This document shows positions 52,097-60,286 of a DNA stretch of 64,000 nucleotides, piece by piece. The stretch is from CAVYUC01 sp963771595. Its GTDB lineage: Bacteria; Bacteroidota; Bacteroidia; Bacteroidales; Prolixibacteraceae. The DNA is taken from contig CAVYUC010000028.1 in assembly GCA_963771595.1 (NCBI GenBank), positions 62,001 through 126,000 on the forward strand. The letters are read 5' to 3'. A program made the translations under genes and the position numbers. Positions within the stretch are counted from its first letter, which is position 1. Every line of letters begins with the position of its first letter. The notes under the pieces are model-generated. The model did no database searches and was not told the DNA's origin. It worked only from the letters and a program-made list of their open reading frames with translations.

Positions 52097-54283
52097 ATGA
52101 CAATAGTAAAAACGAAACTTGATCGCCGTTCTTTTATAAGAAGTTCAGTTTTAGCCGGTGGAGGAATGCTGCTTGGTTTCAGCTGGCTGGCCTCATCCTG
52201 CGCAACAGAATCTGCCAAAGCATTAACCATGCCCGATGAATGGTTTGAAATCAATGGGTTTCTGAAAATAGGAGAAAACGGATTGGTTACCATCATGTCG
52301 CCCAATCCCGAAATTGGCCAGAATGTAAAAACTTCAATGCCGATGATTGTGGCCGAGGAACTGGATGTGAACTGGAAAAATGTAATTGTTGAACAGGCAC
52401 CACTCAACACCGATATATTTACCCGACAGTTGGCAGGCGGAAGCCAGTCTATACGCCAGGCATGGCCGGGACTGCGGATGGCTGGTGCAACTGCCCGTAA
52501 TATGCTGCAGCAGGCAGCCGCAAAAAAATGGAATGTCCCGGTGGAAGAAATTACAACTGAGGCCGGAATTCTTTACCACAAAAACAGCAACAAAAAACTG
52601 GGCTACGGAGAAGTGGCATCAGCAGCGGCAGCTATGCCGGTTCCGGAGGAGGTGAAATTAAAAGATATAAAAGAGTTTAAAATTATAGGAACTTCCAGAA
52701 AAAATGTTGACGGCCATAAAATTATAACGGGCCAGCCACTGTTTGGCCTCGATTACAAAAAAGAGGGAATGCTGATTGCCATGATTGCACACCCGCCGGC
52801 ATTCGGGATGAAACTCAAATCGTTTGACGCTGAAGAAGCGAAAGCCATGCCCGGAATTAAAGATGTTTTCACAATAAAATCGTACAACGATGATTATAAA
52901 ATGCAGTGGTCCGATACCACTTCGTTCCCTGAACTGGTGGTGATTGTTGGCAACTCAACATGGGAAGTAATGAATGCCAAACTAATGCTGAATGTGGAAT
53001 GGGAACCAGTTTCAGGGCTTGAAAGCTCAACTGATCATTATTCGAAAATGGCTGAAGCTGCATCCAAACCCGGAAAGCAGGAAAGAAAGGATGGCAATCC
53101 GGAAAAAGCTTTTAAAAATGCAGCCAAAGTAATTGAGCGGACATATACTGCACCATACCTGGCGCACAATACCATGGAACCGATGAATTTTTTCGCCGAT
53201 GTAACAAATGACGGCGCTGTGCTGGCGGGTCCTATTCAAACTCCCGAGTTCATGGAAAACAGCATAGCCGCCCGCCTTGGAATGCCGCTTGAAAAAGTTG
53301 ATATACAAATGACGCGCATGGGCGGTGGTTTTGGCAGGCGTTTGTATGGCCATTTTATGGTGGAAGCCGCTGTAATTTCACAAAAAGTAAAAGCGCCCGT
53401 TAAACTGATTTACACCCGCGAAGATGACATGACCGGTGGAATATACCGTCCGCCGTACCATGCTTTGTACAGCGCTGCTTTGGATAAAAATAACAACCTC
53501 ATTGCTTTTCATGTTCGAATGGGTGGCATTCCCGACAGTCCGTTGCATGCCAACCGTTTTCCGGCAGGCGCTGTGGATAATTACCTCGCCGAAAGCTGGT
53601 CTGTAAATTCAAACATCAGCGTGGGGGCTTTCAGGGCGCCGGGTTCCAATTTCAATGCAGTAGCCGAACAGTCGTTTTTGGATGAAGTGGCAGAAGCAGC
53701 CGGCAAAGATCCCATTCAGTTTCGCCTCGATTTGCTGAAACGTGCCCGTGAAAATCCGGTAGGCGAAAAGAATGATTACGATGCTGCCCGCTATGCCGGT
53801 GTGCTTGAACTGGTTAGCGATAAATCAGGATGGAAAACAGATGCAGCCGGAAAAAACCGCGGCGTTGCCGCCTATTTCTGCCATAATTCATATGTGGCAA
53901 ATGTGGTTGATATTGTGGTTGAAAATGATAATCCGGTGGTTCAAAAAGTTTATGCTGCCGTTGATTGCGGTATTGTAGTAAATCCCGATGCCGCCAAAAA
54001 CATGACCGAAGGCGGCATTGTTGACGGAATTGGCCATGCCATGTACAGTGAACTGACTTTCAATGAAGGCCAGCCGCAACAGGATAATTTTGATTCGTAC
54101 CGGCTGATAAGGCATGCCGAAGCGCCAAAGGAAATTGAAGTTCATTTTGTTGAAAACAACATTGACCCAACTGGTTTGGGAGAGCCGCCATACCCGCCTG
54201 TTATGGGTGCGCTGGCCAACGCATTGTATAAAGCAACCGGAAATCGTTATTATCATCAGCCGTTCGTTAAAAACAGCATTTAA
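52097..54283 (+). CDS. Mo-pterin large subunit of an isoquinoline oxidoreductase/xanthine dehydrogenase-family enzyme
   Basis: A 728-residue catalytic subunit (IorB type). The Tat signal is LDRRSFIRSSVLAGGGMLLG, followed by WLASSC (a lipobox-like Cys). The Mo-binding blocks are MTRMGGGFGRRLYGHFMVEA, GGIYRPPYHALYSAALD, VGAFRAPGSNFNAVAEQSFL and GLGEPPYPPVMGALANAL with the catalytic Glu in GEPP. It hydroxylates N-heterocycles or aldehydes; the substrate is unknown. The signal with Tat and lipobox suggests a periplasmic, lipid-anchored enzyme. It follows the 2Fe-2S subunit and ends at a strong hairpin. Confidence 0.92.
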   Translation: MTIVKTKLDRRSFIRSSVLAGGGMLLGFSWLASSCATESAKALTMPDEWFEINGFLKIGENGLVTIMSPNPEIGQNVKTSMPMIVAEELDVNWKNVIVEQAPLNTDIFTRQLAGGSQSIRQAWPGLRMAGATARNMLQQAAAKKWNVPVEEITTEAGILYHKNSNKKLGYGEVASAAAAMPVPEEVKLKDIKEFKIIGTSRKNVDGHKIITGQPLFGLDYKKEGMLIAMIAHPPAFGMKLKSFDAEEAKAMPGIKDVFTIKSYNDDYKMQWSDTTSFPELVVIVGNSTWEVMNAKLMLNVEWEPVSGLESSTDHYSKMAEAASKPGKQERKDGNPEKAFKNAAKVIERTYTAPYLAHNTMEPMNFFADVTNDGAVLAGPIQTPEFMENSIAARLGMPLEKVDIQMTRMGGGFGRRLYGHFMVEAAVISQKVKAPVKLIYTREDDMTGGIYRPPYHALYSAALDKNNNLIAFHVRMGGIPDSPLHANRFPAGAVDNYLAESWSVNSNISVGAFRAPGSNFNAVAEQSFLDEVAEAAGKDPIQFRLDLLKRARENPVGEKNDYDAARYAGVLELVSDKSGWKTDAAGKNRGVAAYFCHNSYVANVVDIVVENDNPVVQKVYAAVDCGIVVNPDAAKNMTEGGIVDGIGHAMYSELTFNEGQPQQDNFDSYRLIRHAEAPKEIEVHFVENNIDPTGLGEPPYPPVMGALANALYKATGNRYYHQPFVKNSI

Positions 54284-54288
54284 CCCGA

Positions 54289-54327
54289 ATTATTCCTACC
54301 GCAGTGCAAGGCTGCGGTAGGAATAAT
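54289..54327 (+). terminator. hairpin after the molybdenum hydroxylase genes
   Basis: ATTATTCCTACCGCAG-tgcaagg-CTGCGGTAGGAATAAT is a 16-bp perfect stem 5 bp after the stop, on a T-poor flank. Transcription from either side could be stopped. Confidence 0.7.
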
Positions 54328-54513
54328 GCAGGTTAAACAGGTTCTTCAAAATAAACACATAAAATTCAGGTTTTACAAACATTTAAATGTTGACCCTTTT
54401 ATTGGGAAAATTCTACCTTTACAGGAATATAAAACCATTATATCCTGAATTATCTTGAAAAGACTTCTTCTTGTTATATCGTTTTTGTTCGGGCTTGCAG
54501 TTCCTGATAAATT

Positions 54514-54663
54514 GGACCGCAAGAAGCCGAATATTACAAGGAAACCCGGCACGGTAATATTACATGGAAAGGTGACGAGTCGTATGTACAGCCCATTCCC
54601 CAGCTGGAATTGGAACGTAACGAAAATATTCAGCAATCTGCCGGGTATCCGGGCGTGAGATAA
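54514..54663 (+). pseudogene. SusD-family C-terminal remnant
   Basis: GPQEAEYYKETRHGNITWKG, DESYVQPIPQLELERNENIQ, QSAGYPGVR and stop match the typical SusD/RagB end (xxYLxPIPxxExxxNPNLxQNPGY). Before it, in another frame, TTG at 54455 begins LKRLLLVISFLFGLAVPD, a signal-peptide-like stretch, so the two parts were joined by a deletion. The body of the gene and its SusC partner are absent. The gap 54328-55072 otherwise holds a palindrome and a beta-helix scrap. Confidence 0.65.
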
Positions 54664-54671
54664 AGGTAGAA

Positions 54672-54691
54672 CGACGGAGCATACTCCGTCG
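54672..54691. repeat. extragenic palindrome related to the restriction-gene palindromes
   Basis: CGACGGAGCATACTCCGTCG is a 20-bp near-palindrome with one centre mismatch to CGACGGAGCATGCTCCGTCG. That sequence occurs six times (with variants) in the R-M gene 2.4 kb downstream. Confidence 0.7.
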
Positions 54692-54736
54692 TACCAGGGC
54701 TCCATATATAGAAACCGGAAAGCAAAAACCTATCCT

Positions 54737-54997
54737 TTATTGTAACAGAATACCAACATCTGCGTTGTCACTAATTGTATTTTGAGAGAGCAACGTGGTT
54801 TCAAAATCAGTGTCGGAACTGTTCATTCCGTTTATGGTGGAAGAGCTGGAAATAAACAGACCAGCAGCACTACCGTTTGAAATTACGGAATTTTGAATTT
54901 CCAATGTACCGTTTACTGCAACATTGGCTTTACGCCAGCCGCCGCTGTATAGGATGTCATCATTTCCGGTATAGTGATTACAAAAACCTGAAGTCAT
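54737..54997 (-). pseudogene. fragment of a parallel beta-helix protein
   Basis: An 86-residue frame with NVAVNGTLEIQNSVISNGSA, AGLFISSSSTINGMNSSDTD and LLSQNTISDNADVGILLQ. The spaced N/S-rich turns are typical of right-handed beta-helix (PbH1) repeats of pectate-lyase-type or surface proteins. There is no signal peptide or complete end, so it is a relic of a larger surface gene. Confidence 0.5.
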
Positions 54998-55072
54998 TTA
55001 AAATTTATTGACCAAATGATTTAGAATTTTATTTACTTTAATGTTTAAATCACTCAACCTCATCGAAACCAA

Positions 55073-58000
55073 ATGGGTTTATTTCAACATTCGGTATTAA
55101 AAAAATACCTAAACGAAGCCAACCAAACCGAAATAAAAGCAGCTTATCAAAAGCTGACTGAATACTTTCATAATCCGGTTATCCAGCAAAACATCCGGGA
55201 AAGCAAAGAAGAACAGTGGCAGGAAGGTTTTTTAACAGAACTGTTTGTGAAAGTTTTCGGATACACCATCAATCCAAATCCTGATTACAATTTAACAACA
55301 GAATACAAAAACGAAAGAGGAGCAAAAAAAGCAGATGGAGCGATATTGAAAGATGGATATGCGATTGGCGTAATTGAACTGAAATCTACAACTACCAAAG
55401 ATTTGGAGGCCATTCGTTTGCAAGCTTTCGATTACAAGGCTAACCAGTCGAAATGCGTGTATGTCATCACCTCTAATTTCGAGAAGGTACGGTTTTACAT
55501 TCACAACGCGGTGGAGTTTGAGGAATTTGATTTGTTCCGGCTTACCTACGAACATTTTCAATTGATGTGGCTCTGCCTGGCAAAGGTAAACCTGCTCAGT
55601 GGAATCCCGCTGCAAGTCAAGGAAGCATCCATTCTGAAAGAGGAGAATATAACCAAAAAGATTTACGTGGATTACTCCCGTTTCAAGCAGGATTTATACA
55701 ACGATTTGGTGACGAACAATCTCAACCTGGAAATTTTCAGCGGCAAAGAAGAGAAGGATATCAAACTGCTCCTTTTCAAAAAATCACAAAAGCTGCTCGA
55801 CCGGTTTTTGTTTATCTTTTTTGGCGAAGACCGCGGATTGCTTCCTGCCAATTCTATTTCCAAAATCATTGAAAAGTGGAACGACGATACCGAATGGGGC
55901 GACAACAAAACGCTTTATTCCATATTCAGGCAATATTTTAATTTCCTGAATACAGGAAGGCCGGCCAAAGGGAAACGTGCCGAAATACATTCCTACAATG
56001 GCGGATTGTTTTTGCCCGATGAAACCCTCGATGCAGTTAAAATTAGCGATGAAGTGCTGAACAAACACACCCAAATTTTAACGGCTTACGATTTTGAAAC
56101 CGAGGTGGATGTAAATATTCTGGGGCATATCTTTGAACAATCCGTTGCAGTTGAGCATGCTCAACTGCGTAAGAAAGATGGTGTTTTCTACACCCCGAAA
56201 TACATTACCAAATACATTGTTGAAAATACGGTGGGGAAACTCTGCGAGGAGAAACGCATCGAGCTAGGGCTGGATGAAAACGAATACCTGAAAAGCCGGA
56301 AAGGACGAACAAAGAAAAAACTGCAGGAACTGGATAAAAAACTGGATGATTACCGCAACTGGCTGTTGTCGCTTACTATTTGCGACCCGGCGTGTGGTTC
56401 GGGAGCATTCCTGAACCAGGCGCTTGACTTCTTAATTCGCGAACACCGGTACATCGACGAGCTACGGGCAAAAATGCTTGATGTGCCCATGGTATTTACC
56501 GAAGTGGAAAACAGCATCCTTGAAAATAATATTTACGGGGTGGACATCAACGAAGAATCGGTGGAGATTGCAAAACTCTCGTTGTGGCTACGTACGGCAC
56601 AAAAGGGCCGGAAACTCACCTCGCTGAGCAGCAACATCAAATGCGGAAACTCGCTGATTGACGATCCGGAAGTGGCCGGCGAAAAAGCATTCAACTGGCA
56701 AACCGAATTCCCGGAAGTATTTCGTAAAAAGAAAAAAGAAATCTGGCATGTTACGGCAGCCACGCACAATTCAAGGTATTCGCAGCGGATGTTCGACAAT
56801 CATGTTGCCAAAGGCGAGCCGGTATGGCTGTCGGAAAAGGAAGAACTGATTGTAATGGAAACCATTGCCGGGATTGCAAAAGCAGACAAACTGAATGTTC
56901 TGGCGGCCAATATCTGTGGCGACCACATGCACATGTTGCTGGTGTGTGCACAGGAAGAGTTGCCCGGTATACTGCAAAAAATGAAAAGCATGAGCGCCCG
57001 CGAATGCAACATCGCCATGGGGCGCACCACGGTGCCTGCACCGTTGGGAACGTCGGAGCATGCTCCGACGCATGCACGCGGAACCACAACGACGGAGCAT
57101 GCACAGACGACGGAGCATGCACAGGCGACGGAGCATGCTCCGTCGCATATACACGCAGCACGGGGAAACACGACGACGGAGCATGCTCCGACGCATACCG
57201 GGGAGCATGCTCCCCGGAAAAGGGGAAAAACACAGTTCCACCTGTGGGCACGGAAGGCCGGGAAAAAACGGGTCTATTCCACCGAGCAACTGGAAAATAC
57301 ATTGCACTACATTCAAAACAACCGGAAAAAACATCAGCTCCCGGAAAATGAAGCGCTGCAACAAATCATCGACGGCATGACCTGCTCCCGCAAACACGCC
57401 TTCCGCACCGAATATTCCGGCGGTTTTGATGTGGTGATTGGAAATCCGCCCTATGTACAGCTTCAAAAGATGGGCGAAATGAGTGAGAAACTCAAAGCAT
57501 CCGGTTACGAAACATTCGATAAAGGCGCCGATTTGTATTGCCTTTTTACAGAACGCGGTTATAGCCTAATGAAGAAAGGCAGTTTGCAATCCTTCATCAT
57601 GCCTAATAAATGGTTGCTGGTATCTTATGGAAAACCACTGCGGAAATTCCTCTCGAAAGCCGGACTGCGGCAGATGCTTAATTTTGGCGACATACAATTT
57701 TTTGAGGATGCCACCACGTATGTTTGCATTTTTGTAGCTGAAAAGAGCGCACCGAAGAAAACAGTGAAAGTATTATCGCTCAACAAAAAAACCTATCACG
57801 GCGACTTCATGACCGAAGTAAAAACAAAAATTTACGATTATCCTGCCGAACGGTTTGGTGAAAAAGAATGGAGTATCCAGCCCTATGAAGATTACCTGAA
57901 ATTGGAGAAAATGAAAGAGAATGGTACTGAGTTAAAAAAGTTGCCAATCAACATAAATTATGGAATTAAAACAGGATTTAATAACGCGTTTTTTGTTGAT

Positions 58001-58912
58001 GAAGAAGTTCGGAAAAAGCTCATTTCGGAAGATGCAAAAAGCGCAGAACTCATTAAACCTATGGTCCGTGGCAGAGATATTGCTTCATTTGAAATTACCG
58101 GCTTTGAATATTTAATCACAACATTTCCTTCTTTAGAATTGAATATTGAAGACTACCCATCAATTAATAACCATTTTTTATCGTTTGGATATGATCGGTT
58201 AAAACAAACTGGTGAAAAAGGTTCACGAAAAAAAACCATTGGAAAATGGTTTGAGACTCAGGATAGAATTAATTATTTCGAAGAATTCACCAAACCAAAA
58301 ATTTTATATCCAAACATGACTTCGGTTTTCCCTTTTACTTATGATGAAAAGGGATTTTTCAGCAACGATAAAAGTTTTATACTCACTACACAGGATGAAT
58401 CAGTTTCGTTACCTTTTTTAACTGCCGTTTTCAATTCATCCCTGGCAAAACTATGGATTTGGTACAACTGCCCGGAATTACAGGGCGGCACCCGCGAAAT
58501 CCGTAAAGTTTATTTTGAACATTTCCCTGTGCCGCGGGCAAACGAAGAACAAACAAAAACACTGGCGAAACTGGCACTGGATCGAACGGATTTAACCGGC
58601 AGTCTGAAGGAAATAACTTCAAAATTTATACGCACCATTCAGCGAAAGTTCGACCTTGAAAAAATGAGCAACAAACTGCAGAAGTGGTATTTGCTTTCGT
58701 ATGCTGAATTCATAAAAGAACTCAACAAAAAGAAAATAAAACTAAGTCTCGCGCAAGAAGCCGCATGGGAAGACTATTTCAACGAACAAAAACAAAAAGC
58801 GCAGTCCCTGAATTCCGAAATCGACAAAACCGACCGCGAAATCGACCGGATGGTATATGAGTTGTATGGGGTGATGGAGGAGGAAATTGGGGTAGTGGAG
58901 GAAAAGAAATGA
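55073..58912 (+). CDS. type IIG restriction-modification enzyme with an inserted Y1/HUH transposase-like domain
   Basis: A 1279-residue Eco57I/TaqI-like single-chain enzyme. The N-terminal PD-(D/E)xK nuclease has D88 in ADGAIL and E102-x-K104 in IELKST. The gamma-type DNA methylase has motif I DPACGSGAF (438-446) and motif IV NPPY (791-794). The C-terminal half is TaqI-like target recognition (WYNCPELQGGTREIRKVYFE). Residues about 553-781 are foreign to the family: IWHVTAATHNSRYSQRMFDN, ANICGDHMHMLLVC (H618-M-H620, the HUH pair), FHLWARKAGKKRVYS, LHYIQNNRKKH (Y746 candidate). They sit where EFPEVF normally joins GGFDVVIGNPPY. The insertion also encodes repeated TEHAP peptides from six DNA palindromes. 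Confidence 0.9.
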   Translation: MGLFQHSVLKKYLNEANQTEIKAAYQKLTEYFHNPVIQQNIRESKEEQWQEGFLTELFVKVFGYTINPNPDYNLTTEYKNERGAKKADGAILKDGYAIGVIELKSTTTKDLEAIRLQAFDYKANQSKCVYVITSNFEKVRFYIHNAVEFEEFDLFRLTYEHFQLMWLCLAKVNLLSGIPLQVKEASILKEENITKKIYVDYSRFKQDLYNDLVTNNLNLEIFSGKEEKDIKLLLFKKSQKLLDRFLFIFFGEDRGLLPANSISKIIEKWNDDTEWGDNKTLYSIFRQYFNFLNTGRPAKGKRAEIHSYNGGLFLPDETLDAVKISDEVLNKHTQILTAYDFETEVDVNILGHIFEQSVAVEHAQLRKKDGVFYTPKYITKYIVENTVGKLCEEKRIELGLDENEYLKSRKGRTKKKLQELDKKLDDYRNWLLSLTICDPACGSGAFLNQALDFLIREHRYIDELRAKMLDVPMVFTEVENSILENNIYGVDINEESVEIAKLSLWLRTAQKGRKLTSLSSNIKCGNSLIDDPEVAGEKAFNWQTEFPEVFRKKKKEIWHVTAATHNSRYSQRMFDNHVAKGEPVWLSEKEELIVMETIAGIAKADKLNVLAANICGDHMHMLLVCAQEELPGILQKMKSMSARECNIAMGRTTVPAPLGTSEHAPTHARGTTTTEHAQTTEHAQATEHAPSHIHAARGNTTTEHAPTHTGEHAPRKRGKTQFHLWARKAGKKRVYSTEQLENTLHYIQNNRKKHQLPENEALQQIIDGMTCSRKHAFRTEYSGGFDVVIGNPPYVQLQKMGEMSEKLKASGYETFDKGADLYCLFTERGYSLMKKGSLQSFIMPNKWLLVSYGKPLRKFLSKAGLRQMLNFGDIQFFEDATTYVCIFVAEKSAPKKTVKVLSLNKKTYHGDFMTEVKTKIYDYPAERFGEKEWSIQPYEDYLKLEKMKENGTELKKLPININYGIKTGFNNAFFVDEEVRKKLISEDAKSAELIKPMVRGRDIASFEITGFEYLITTFPSLELNIEDYPSINNHFLSFGYDRLKQTGEKGSRKKTIGKWFETQDRINYFEEFTKPKILYPNMTSVFPFTYDEKGFFSNDKSFILTTQDESVSLPFLTAVFNSSLAKLWIWYNCPELQGGTREIRKVYFEHFPVPRANEEQTKTLAKLALDRTDLTGSLKEITSKFIRTIQRKFDLEKMSNKLQKWYLLSYAEFIKELNKKKIKLSLAQEAAWEDYFNEQKQKAQSLNSEIDKTDREIDRMVYELYGVMEEEIGVVEEKK
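57051..57217 (+). repeat. six REP-like palindromes inside the R-M gene
   Basis: CGTCGGAGCATGCTCCGACG (57051-57070), CGACGGAGCATGCACAGACG (57090), CGACGGAGCATGCACAGGCG (57108), CGACGGAGCATGCTCCGTCG (57126), CGACGGAGCATGCTCCGACG (57174) and CCGGGGAGCATGCTCCCCGG (57198-57217). All share GGAGCATGC; three are perfect 20-bp palindromes and the arms covary. All keep the reading frame and encode EHA-rich repeats. Confidence 0.85.
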
Positions 58913-59128
58913 AATATCCTGCACCAGCCAGCAAGCTACTGGACGACCAGTTATTTGAAATAGTAAAAGTTCGATTTACAAAAAAAGTAAAAGTAAACTT
59001 CTTGTAAATACCGTTCAATTTTAAAAGCAACTGAACTACACCCAATATCCGACTTTCAGGCTTAAATTAAAACAATATAAAGCTACTTTGAGAATAAATC
59101 TTCAATCAAATGGGCATGGCTCCTAACT

Positions 59129-59161
59129 AAAAAGGGCCGCCTGAAATCTCAGGCAGCCTCT
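59129..59161 (-). terminator. terminator after the DUF6266 gene
   Basis: On the minus strand GGCTGCCTGAGATTTCAGGC-GGCC is followed by CTTTTTAG, 23 bp after the stop. The 58913-59183 interval shows nothing else. Confidence 0.8.
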
Positions 59162-59183
59162 TTGTCACTTTTACCGGTATTGG

Positions 59184-59849
59184 CTAATCCGCCAGCACAA
59201 CATTACCTGCATGAACAGTGGGTGAAACAAATTCTGAAGTATTAAGCGTTCCGATACCCAAAGTAGATACCATAAACACAAACACTTCAAGAGTCCGTCC
59301 GCTCCAATTGTCGGGCACTGTTACCAGTGCCAATTCCTGCTGCCGGGTAAATCCGCCGGAAACAGTGTATCCTTCTCCGGATGCAGCATCATAAATGCCA
59401 ATCATCAGAAGGTCATTGTCACCAGCCAATTCCAGGTTGCTGTTGTTTTCCCAGCTTAAATTGAAGCTCAATGCTGACGCTGCCACAGCTTGCAGGTTCG
59501 TCGGTACCGGCAATTGTCCGCTGCTCAGTTGCACCTTGCTGAAGTCGATGAACTGGTCAGGATACTCTCCGGCGATAGCTACCCCCAGGTTATAACGCAT
59601 GGCTTCATTGAACGCCGTGGTATTTTGCGCCGCGGGTTTCCACCCGATTTTAACCAACCGGCTTTGGGTCGATAAAAATTGCCCCATCAGCGCAAACCGT
59701 CCCCGATTCTTTTGTTGCGCCTCAGTGCGCGGATTATTTACTCTGGCCGGACGGATTTTCATCACGCTCCTGCCCTTCCAACTGGAGCCAACAATGTTGC
59801 CGACTCGTCCCGAAAAATCACCATGGATACCTTGTCGATATTTTCCCAT
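59184..59849 (-). CDS. DUF6266-family protein
   Basis: A 221-residue protein with the conserved opening MGKYRQGIHGDFSGRVGNIV, GSSWKGRSVMKIRPARVNNP, RTEAQQKNRGRFALMGQFLS, then a beta-rich C-terminal half with a fibronectin-like segment (LPVPTNLQAVAASALSFNLS, WENNSN). The family is frequent and multi-copy in Bacteroidota; its function is unknown. The opening GKYRQGIHGxFSGKVGxVVG is a signature of the family. It stands alone with its own terminator, between the R-M gene and a transposase-like gene. Confidence 0.85.
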   Translation of the reverse strand: MGKYRQGIHGDFSGRVGNIVGSSWKGRSVMKIRPARVNNPRTEAQQKNRGRFALMGQFLSTQSRLVKIGWKPAAQNTTAFNEAMRYNLGVAIAGEYPDQFIDFSKVQLSSGQLPVPTNLQAVAASALSFNLSWENNSNLELAGDNDLLMIGIYDAASGEGYTVSGGFTRQQELALVTVPDNWSGRTLEVFVFMVSTLGIGTLNTSEFVSPTVHAGNVVLAD

Positions 59850-60125
59850 AATATTAAAATTTAAAAAATAAAAAAATAATTGAATTGCCAGTCTCTATGC
59901 AACCATTGTACAAAAGCCTAAACCATGAGTGAGTATGCACCTGCTTTCACCTGGATGCACTTTGCTGTCATGACAGCCATCCTGACACGAAAGTGCAAAA
60001 TGGTGAAGTACGGTGCACAGAACTGACAGACCTGCCATCTGCTTATAATGTTTTCATCAGTTGTTTAATGAATTCGTGTACCCGATTAAATGGGTTTTAT
60101 GCGGCCTTTAACTCCCCTATCAGGA

Positions 60126-60186
60126 GGAGTTTGAGGCGACAGTATGAGGAGTTGATGGGGAGTTAGAGAGGAGTTAACGTGGAGCT
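60126..60186 (+). repeat. GGAGTT elements phased every 11 bp
   Basis: GGAGTT occurs at 60126, 60148, 60159 and 60170, with GGAGCT at 60181. Spacing is 22, 11, 11 and 11 bp. An inverted AACTCC is at 60110. They lie in the 437-bp gap between the DUF6266 start and the transposase end; no gene is seen there. Confidence 0.6.
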
Positions 60187-60286
60187 AAAGATTGTTTTTT
60201 ACAAGCGTTTCCATTGCAGGATCATCGTAAATTGACGGGACTTCGATTTTCCTAAATCAAAAACAACTAAATTTGGGAAAGTCAGG

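Noticed and set aside
56771..57466. A 231-codon minus-strand ORF opposite the inserted domain, rich in MRRSM repeats
   Set aside because: It is the reverse reading of the palindromes and the R-M gene; the plus frame has methylase motifs on both sides.
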